NCBI RefSeq assembly: GCF_006715635.1
Contig: NZ_VFNP01000002.1
Location: forward strand, 3,038,001-3,102,000
Reading direction: 5' to 3'
Length of the DNA: 64,000 nt
From: Streptomyces sp. SLBN-118
GTDB lineage: Bacteria > Actinomycetota > Actinomycetes > Streptomycetales > Streptomycetaceae
The position numbers and the translations under genes are program-made. The notes under the pieces are model-generated. The model did no database searches and was not told the origin of the DNA. It was given only the letters and a program-made list of their open reading frames with translations. Shown here piece after piece: positions 60,114 to 64,000 of the stretch. The stretch's first letter is position 1; every line of letters begins with the position of its first letter.

Positions 60114-60608
60114 CTACGAAGGAGCGGCGAGGTCCGCCCAGACCGTCTTGCCCGAGGCGCCGGCGACGCGGACAACCCCCCAGTCCAGACAGAGCCGTTG
60201 GACGATGAACATCCCGTGTCCGCCCGGCCGGCCCGCCCGGTGGGGGGTGCGCGGCGCGGGCTGGCCCGTGCCGCGGTCCGTGACCTCGAGGCGCAGCACC
60301 TTGCCGTCGCAGCCGACCCGCAGTTCCTCCGGGCCCTCAGCGTGCAGGCAGGCGTTGGTGACCAGTTCGGAGACGACGAGCAGCACGTCCTCGGCTGCGG
60401 CCCGGCGGTCGGCCGTGGCGGCGGGCAGCCAGCCCCAGTCGTACAGCGCCTGGCGCGTGAAGTCGCGCGCGAGCGGCACTATGCCGCTCGCGCTGCCCAG
60501 GGCAAGGATGCGCACCGCATGGCCGGGCACCCCGGAGGAGTCGGCGGCGCCGGCGCCGTTCGGCTCGGGACCGAGGTCGCCCGGCGGTTGCTGCCGGGTG
60601 GTGCTCAT
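60114..60608 (-). CDS. prsI: RsbW-like anti-sigma kinase (HATPase_c)
   Basis: 164 residues from the ATG at 60608. A GHKL ATPase with VVSELVTNACLHAEG (N box) and EVTDRGTGQPAP (G1), then GGHGMFIVQRL. In partner switching it binds the sigma factor and phosphorylates the STAS antagonist. The N-terminal 30 residues are Pro/Gly-rich. Placed after the STAS gene and close to the divergent sigma gene, the order I remember for arsI-prsI/sigI (SCO3066-SCO3068) in S. coelicolor; the symbol rests on that synteny. Confidence 0.82.
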   Translation of the reverse strand: MSTTRQQPPGDLGPEPNGAGAADSSGVPGHAVRILALGSASGIVPLARDFTRQALYDWGWLPAATADRRAAAEDVLLVVSELVTNACLHAEGPEELRVGCDGKVLRLEVTDRGTGQPAPRTPHRAGRPGGHGMFIVQRLCLDWGVVRVAGASGKTVWADLAAPS

Positions 60609-60765
60609 CAGCGCTTCACCTCACCGATTCACCGATTCGCCATTACTTCAGTACTCAGAGTGCTGGGCCATCAACGTTCTGCGGGGTTCTCCTGCCCTGC
60701 CGGATCGTGACAACACCCACGACGCCTGCGCTGTGCGCGTGACGCGGACTACAGGGGGTGGCAAC

Positions 60766-61134
60766 TCAGCCGGAGAGGGCATCTTCGAGCGAGTCGTGCA
60801 CGGTGAAGACCGCCTCCGCCCCGGTGATCTCGAAAACCCTCGCCACCACGGGCAGCATCCCGGCCAAATGGACCCCTCCCCCGGCCGCTTCCGCCTTCAG
60901 CCTGGCACCGAGCAGCACATTGAGTCCGGTGGAATCGCAGAATTCGAGCTGTGAGCAGTCGATGACAAGGCGTGCGCGCCCCTGATCGAGTGCTTCGTCC
61001 AAGGGCGCGCGGAGCAAATCGGCGGTGTGGTGATCCAACTCACCCGCCGGTTTCACAACCTCGCTGTGGCCCTCGGTCCGAACCTCGACCTGAAGCCGGC
61101 CCCGGTTCGCGCTGCCGACCGTCCCGCGGTCCAT
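60766..61134 (-). CDS. arsI: STAS-domain anti-sigma factor antagonist
   Basis: 122 residues from the ATG at 61134, chosen for GAGGGA 6 nt upstream; an ATG at 61173 has no such site. STAS fold with the phosphorylation motif CDSTGLNVL (Ser68), flanked by LVIDCSQLEF and HLAGMLPVVARVFEITG. Unphosphorylated, it should sequester the kinase and free the sigma factor. Symbol assigned by neighbourhood with the sigma gene, as for the kinase. Confidence 0.85.
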   Translation of the reverse strand: MDRGTVGSANRGRLQVEVRTEGHSEVVKPAGELDHHTADLLRAPLDEALDQGRARLVIDCSQLEFCDSTGLNVLLGARLKAEAAGGGVHLAGMLPVVARVFEITGAEAVFTVHDSLEDALSG

Positions 61135-61463
61135 GCCCGTCCCTCTTCGCCGTGTCGTTCGCTGCGTCATCACTGCGTTCCCGCCGATGGTGCGCCGGTA
61201 AGTCCACCCTGCCGCTCTGTCCGCACAGCACCGTCGAATGACGGCGCCGACGTCGGTCGAACATTACGCCTTCCGTACGTCGCGGGGCCAGCCGAACTCC
61301 CTATCAAAACGGGCATATGGCACATATGACACTTGCACCGGTCCACCCGGAGCGGGTAGGGCTAGTAGGGACACAAACAACCACGACCGGCTTTGGAGGC
61401 GCCGCTCACCGCAGCGCATGTATTGGCATCGGCAGCCATATGCCGAGAACGATGGAGGAGACC
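61135..61463. other. Divergent promoter region, STAS gene / sigma factor gene
   Basis: 329 nt without a gene. It holds three CATATG hexamers (61314-61319, 61323-61328, 61437-61442), the first two 9 bp apart. GGGTAG near 61355 resembles the GGGTA -10 of SigB-type promoters, but I cannot find a convincing -35 at the right distance. Confidence 0.5.
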
Positions 61464-62360
61464 ATGTCACCCCGGCTCGACGAAACGCGCATCCCCACCG
61501 CGCCGTCGGCACGCCCCACCCCCGCTCCGTCCGCGAGCCCGGACGGCCTCGAACTCGTCGAGGCGCTCCCGGAGATCCCGCCCTACGACGGGATGGGAGC
61601 GCTGGACGCGCGAGCCCTGTCCAAGACGCTCTTCGGACGGCTCGAGTCCCTCGAAGAGGGCACCCACGAGCACGCGTACGTGCGCAACACGCTCGTCGAA
61701 CTCAACCTGGCGCTCGTGAAGTTCGCCGCCTCCCGCTTCCGCTCCCGCAGCGAGCCCATGGAGGACATCATCCAGGTCGGCACGATCGGCCTGATCAAGG
61801 CGATCGACCGCTTCGAGCTCAGCCGCGGCGTGGAGTTCCCGACCTTCGCGATGCCGACCATCATCGGTGAGATCAAGCGTTTCTTCCGTGACACCTCGTG
61901 GTCGGTGCGGGTACCGCGCCGCCTCCAGGAGCTGCGCCTCGACCTGGCCAAGGCGGGCGACGAGCTCTCCCAGCAGCTCGACCGCTCGCCCACCGTGGGC
62001 GAGCTGGCCGAACAGCTGGGCATCAGCGACAGCCAGGTCGTCGAGGGCATGGCGGCGAGCAACGCGTACACCGCGAGCTCGCTCGACGCCCAGCCCGAGG
62101 AGGACGACAGTGAGGGCGCGCTGGCCGACCGCATCGGCTACGAGGACCACGGTCTCGAAGGCATCGAGTACGTCGAGTCGCTGAAGCCGTTGATTGCAGG
62201 CCTTCCGCCACGGGACCGCAAGATTCTCTCCCTGCGCTTCGTCGCGAACATGACACAGTCGGAGATCGGCGAGGAACTGGGCATCTCACAGATGCATGTG
62301 TCCCGGCTGCTGTCGCGCACTCTGGTCAAGCTCAGGGACGCCCTGACGCTGGAGGAGTAG
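61464..62360 (+). CDS. sigI: SigB/SigF-family RNA polymerase sigma factor
   Basis: 298 residues from the ATG at 61464, with GGAGG 5 nt upstream; ATGs at 61440 and 61452 are alternatives. Region 2 (RNTLVELNLALVKFAASRF, EDIIQVGTIGLIKAIDRFEL, FPTFAMPTIIGEIKRFFRD), region 3 (PTVGELAEQLGISDSQVVE) and region 4 (LPPRDRKILSLRFVANMTQSEIGEELGISQMHVSRLLSRTL) are all intact, as in stress/sporulation sigma factors. Controlled presumably by the adjacent kinase and antagonist. The name sigI is from synteny with S. coelicolor; it could be another SigF-family paralogue. Confidence 0.93.
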   Translation: MSPRLDETRIPTAPSARPTPAPSASPDGLELVEALPEIPPYDGMGALDARALSKTLFGRLESLEEGTHEHAYVRNTLVELNLALVKFAASRFRSRSEPMEDIIQVGTIGLIKAIDRFELSRGVEFPTFAMPTIIGEIKRFFRDTSWSVRVPRRLQELRLDLAKAGDELSQQLDRSPTVGELAEQLGISDSQVVEGMAASNAYTASSLDAQPEEDDSEGALADRIGYEDHGLEGIEYVESLKPLIAGLPPRDRKILSLRFVANMTQSEIGEELGISQMHVSRLLSRTLVKLRDALTLEE

Positions 62361-62408
62361 CCGCACGCACCGCCAGGACGCATCGCGGGGACGCTTGCCA
62401 CAGACGCA

Positions 62409-62443
62409 GGAAGGGTCCGTTCCCTCGCGGAATGGCCCCTTCC
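62409..62443. terminator. Terminator between sigma factor and deacetylase genes
   Basis: 15-bp arms (62409-62423 and 62429-62443) with one mismatch and one G-U, 5-nt loop, between convergent genes. Confidence 0.75.
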
Positions 62444-62500
62444 CCGTTATTCACGGGGCAGTCCCGATCGGTAACCGGGCCAGCCCCCTGAACCGGGGCG

Positions 62501-63298
62501 TCAGCCCGCGAAGACCGGGCCCTTGATGCGGGCGCGGGCGCGCCGGTAGATCCGCCACCCCACCGTCGGCAGCGAGTCGGGGAACGGCGCGACGGGCGCG
62601 CCCCGCCCGTCCATCCACGCCTCGATGTCCGCCACCGTGTGGCTGCGGCGCAGGATGAGGCGGGCGATGCGGTAGGACTCGTCGGTCTCGGAGCTCAGCG
62701 CATGGCGGACGGCGACCGCGGAGGCGTAGCCCGCGCGGAGGGCGGACCTGCGGACGGCCGGGCTGTTGTAGCCGTGCGGATAGGCGAGATGCGCCACCTC
62801 GTGGCCGAGGACGTCCTCGAGCACCGCCTTGGGCTCGCGCAGTTCACGGTGCAGCGCCTTCGCCGGAAGTGTGTCCAGCTGCGGGTGCGTGATGGTGTGG
62901 GCGCCGACCTCCATGCCGTACTCCTCCAGGAGCGGTGCCTGGGAAAGCTTCATCATCGGCGCGGGCGGCAGCAGACTGCGCCGCCCCGGAGTGACGGCGC
63001 CGGTGGTGAGATACGCGGTCGCGGGCAGGGCGCGGGCGGCCAGCGCCTCGGCAGTGGGGCCCGGCAGATCGGCGAAACCGTCGTCGAAGGTCAGGACCAC
63101 GGGCCGGTCCGGCAGCGGGGAGCGGCCCGCGAGGTGGTTGGCCAGCGCGCTGATGGCTACGGGCGTGCGGCCGCTGGCCACGACGGCGTCCAGCTGCGTG
63201 CCGAAGTCCCGTGGTGTGACGGTGAATTCGGCGATCCAGTCGGGCGGGTCGTCCATCACGGCGTGGTAGAGCAGTACGGGAATCGGGGGCGTCGTCAT
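62501..63298 (-). CDS. Polysaccharide deacetylase family protein
   Basis: 265 residues from the ATG at 63298. NodB-type domain: VLLYHAVMDDPPDW, the metal/base motif VLTFDDGFADLP, HTITHPQLDTL with the two metal His, and LAYPHGYNSPAVRRSALRAGY. It removes acetyl groups from a glycan with a divalent metal. No signal peptide is visible, so it may act in the cytoplasm or be exported otherwise. The ATG overlaps (ATGA) the stop of the decayed gene upstream, so the intact ancestor was translationally coupled. Confidence 0.92.
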   Translation of the reverse strand: MTTPPIPVLLYHAVMDDPPDWIAEFTVTPRDFGTQLDAVVASGRTPVAISALANHLAGRSPLPDRPVVLTFDDGFADLPGPTAEALAARALPATAYLTTGAVTPGRRSLLPPAPMMKLSQAPLLEEYGMEVGAHTITHPQLDTLPAKALHRELREPKAVLEDVLGHEVAHLAYPHGYNSPAVRRSALRAGYASAVAVRHALSSETDESYRIARLILRRSHTVADIEAWMDGRGAPVAPFPDSLPTVGWRIYRRARARIKGPVFAG

Positions 63299-63565
63299 GT
63301 GTCCCCCCGGGGCTTGTGCCGCTGGTCCCACGGCAGCGGTACGCCGCGGACCCGCGGCGTTACTTCCACTCCATGAGCGTACGCAGCGCGGCCGGGTCTC
63401 GCTCGTCGAAGACGAACCGCACCTCGCGCGTCCTTCCGCCCCCAGCCTGCGCTCCTTGGCCGGGGTGTTCTCGAGGAACGTGGGCGACCGGGCGCGCAGC
63501 AGCTGTTCGTACGCGGCGCACCCCGCGCCGACGTCGATGACCGGGGAGGCGAACCCGTCGTGCCG
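63295..63565 (-). pseudogene. Remnant of a GNAT/CelD-like acetyltransferase gene
   Basis: Three fragments in different minus-strand frames look like one broken protein: FASPVIDVGAGCAAYEQLLR with ERRLG (about 63430-63553), REVRFVFDERDPAALRTLMEWK (63363-63430, ending in TAA at 63360), and PLPWDQRHKPRGDT ending at 63295. They match, in order, pieces of the GNAT/CelD-type proteins that accompany polysaccharide deacetylases in streptomycetes (recall, not search). A frameshift and an internal deletion that removed most of the C-terminal half are inferred. Confidence 0.5.
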
Positions 63566-63804
63566 CCTCCGGCTGGACAACGCCGTTCTTGTGGCGGATC
63601 CGTGAAGGAACGGGATTGGGGCGGCATCGGCAAAGTGACGGGAGTTGCACAACTGGCGTTCGGGCATGACCTGTTGCTCATAGGATCTGACTGCTCCCGA
63701 TCTCCCAGGGGAGTTCTGCGTGTCCGGGTGTCCGGGAAGGGCTCAGTCTCCGTGGTGGTGGTCAAGGTCGTGGTCTGCACACGCGTCGTGTCGAGGTCGT
63801 CGTG

Positions 63805-64000
63805 GTGAGCCGGCAGATACTGGCGGGCGGCTGCGTGGCCGCGGCGGTGCTGCTGCTCGCCTGGGCTCTCCTGCTGCTGCGGCAGCTGCGGGCCGAGCGG
63901 GCGCTACGGGTCCGCGAGCAGGCGCTCGCCGCCGCCCGGGGCGCCGAAGTGGCCCATCTCGCGTCCGTACGCTTGCCTGCCATCACCGAACGGGTGCGGG
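63805..64000 (+). CDS. Membrane-anchored protein, 3'-truncated by the window edge
   Basis: 65 codons from the GTG at 63805 (GAGG 8 nt upstream) run open to the window end. A hydrophobic N-terminal helix (CVAAAVLLLAWALLLL) is followed by an Arg/Glu/Ala-rich coiled-coil-like stretch (RAERALRVREQALAAARG, EVAHLASVRLPAITERVR). This start is typical of large Streptomyces sensor-kinase-like ATP-binding proteins, but the diagnostic domains are outside the window. Confidence 0.6.
   Translation, partial: MSRQILAGGCVAAAVLLLAWALLLLRQLRAERALRVREQALAAARGAEVAHLASVRLPAITERVR

Noticed and set aside
63560..63808. 82-codon plus-strand ORF before the last gene
   Set aside because: Overlaps the acetyltransferase remnant and the next start; Val/Ser/Arg-rich, no ribosome site, no recognised family.

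Overview
The window is chromosomal DNA from a Streptomyces (or very close relative). The evidence is very high GC with GC-rich third codon positions, many GTG starts, an rRNA operon with no tRNA in the 16S-23S spacer, whiB, SpoIIM, a SigB-type sigma factor beside its partner-switch regulators, and LAxTG/LPxTG surface proteins. Almost all of it is core actinobacterial backbone. From memory, much of the order (ahcY, manA, SIS protein, manB, DUF3499, metallopeptidase, whiB, cofD, fbiB, sugar-nucleotide synthase, LCP, TIGR03089, acyl-CoA dehydrogenase, purE, purK, GtrA) matches M. tuberculosis Rv3248c-Rv3277 and S. coelicolor SCO3023-SCO3069.

Layout. 1-6.9 kb: the 3' part of a DUF58 gene, then a complete minus-strand rrn operon (16S-23S-5S) with two clear promoters and a shared terminator. 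6.9-9.8 kb: divergent SpoIIM and RDD membrane genes and a small hypothetical. 9.9-17.6 kb: ahcY, a CDF metal transporter, manA, a SIS isomerase-like protein, a Trm112-like protein, an 845-nt gap and manB. 17.7-24.7 kb: DUF3499, a zincin-like protein, the coupled DUF5719/giant GT2 pair and whiB. 25.2-28.1 kb: a cysteine-rich leader ORF, cysteine dioxygenase, and cofD-fbiB for coenzyme F420. 28.3-45.6 kb: a cell-envelope region with a DNA glycosylase, sugar nucleotidyltransferase, PGRP amidase, TIGR03089, five LytR-CpsA-Psr (LCP) genes, a GT2, a thioesterase, acyl-CoA dehydrogenase and UDP-glucose dehydrogenase.

45.7-55.8 kb: a CGNR regulator divergent from a VOC protein across a perfect palindrome, two tandem M19 dipeptidase genes (one apparently a pseudoenzyme), purE-purK, GtrA, a two-component system and a POT peptide transporter. 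55.9-59.9 kb: a tightly coupled four-gene surface operon (LPxTG protein, WxLIP/DUF916-like protein, neocarzinostatin-like protein, LAxTG protein). 60.1-62.4 kb: anti-sigma kinase, STAS antagonist and sigma factor. 62.5-64 kb: a polysaccharide deacetylase, the decayed remnant of an acetyltransferase gene upstream of it, and the start of a membrane-anchored protein cut by the window edge.

Most interesting points: the Cys-rich leader upstream of a cysteine-degrading enzyme, the surface operon with one secreted domain present in three copies, the zinc-ligand-free M19 paralogue, the five-gene LCP array, and several uncharacterised operator-like repeats.
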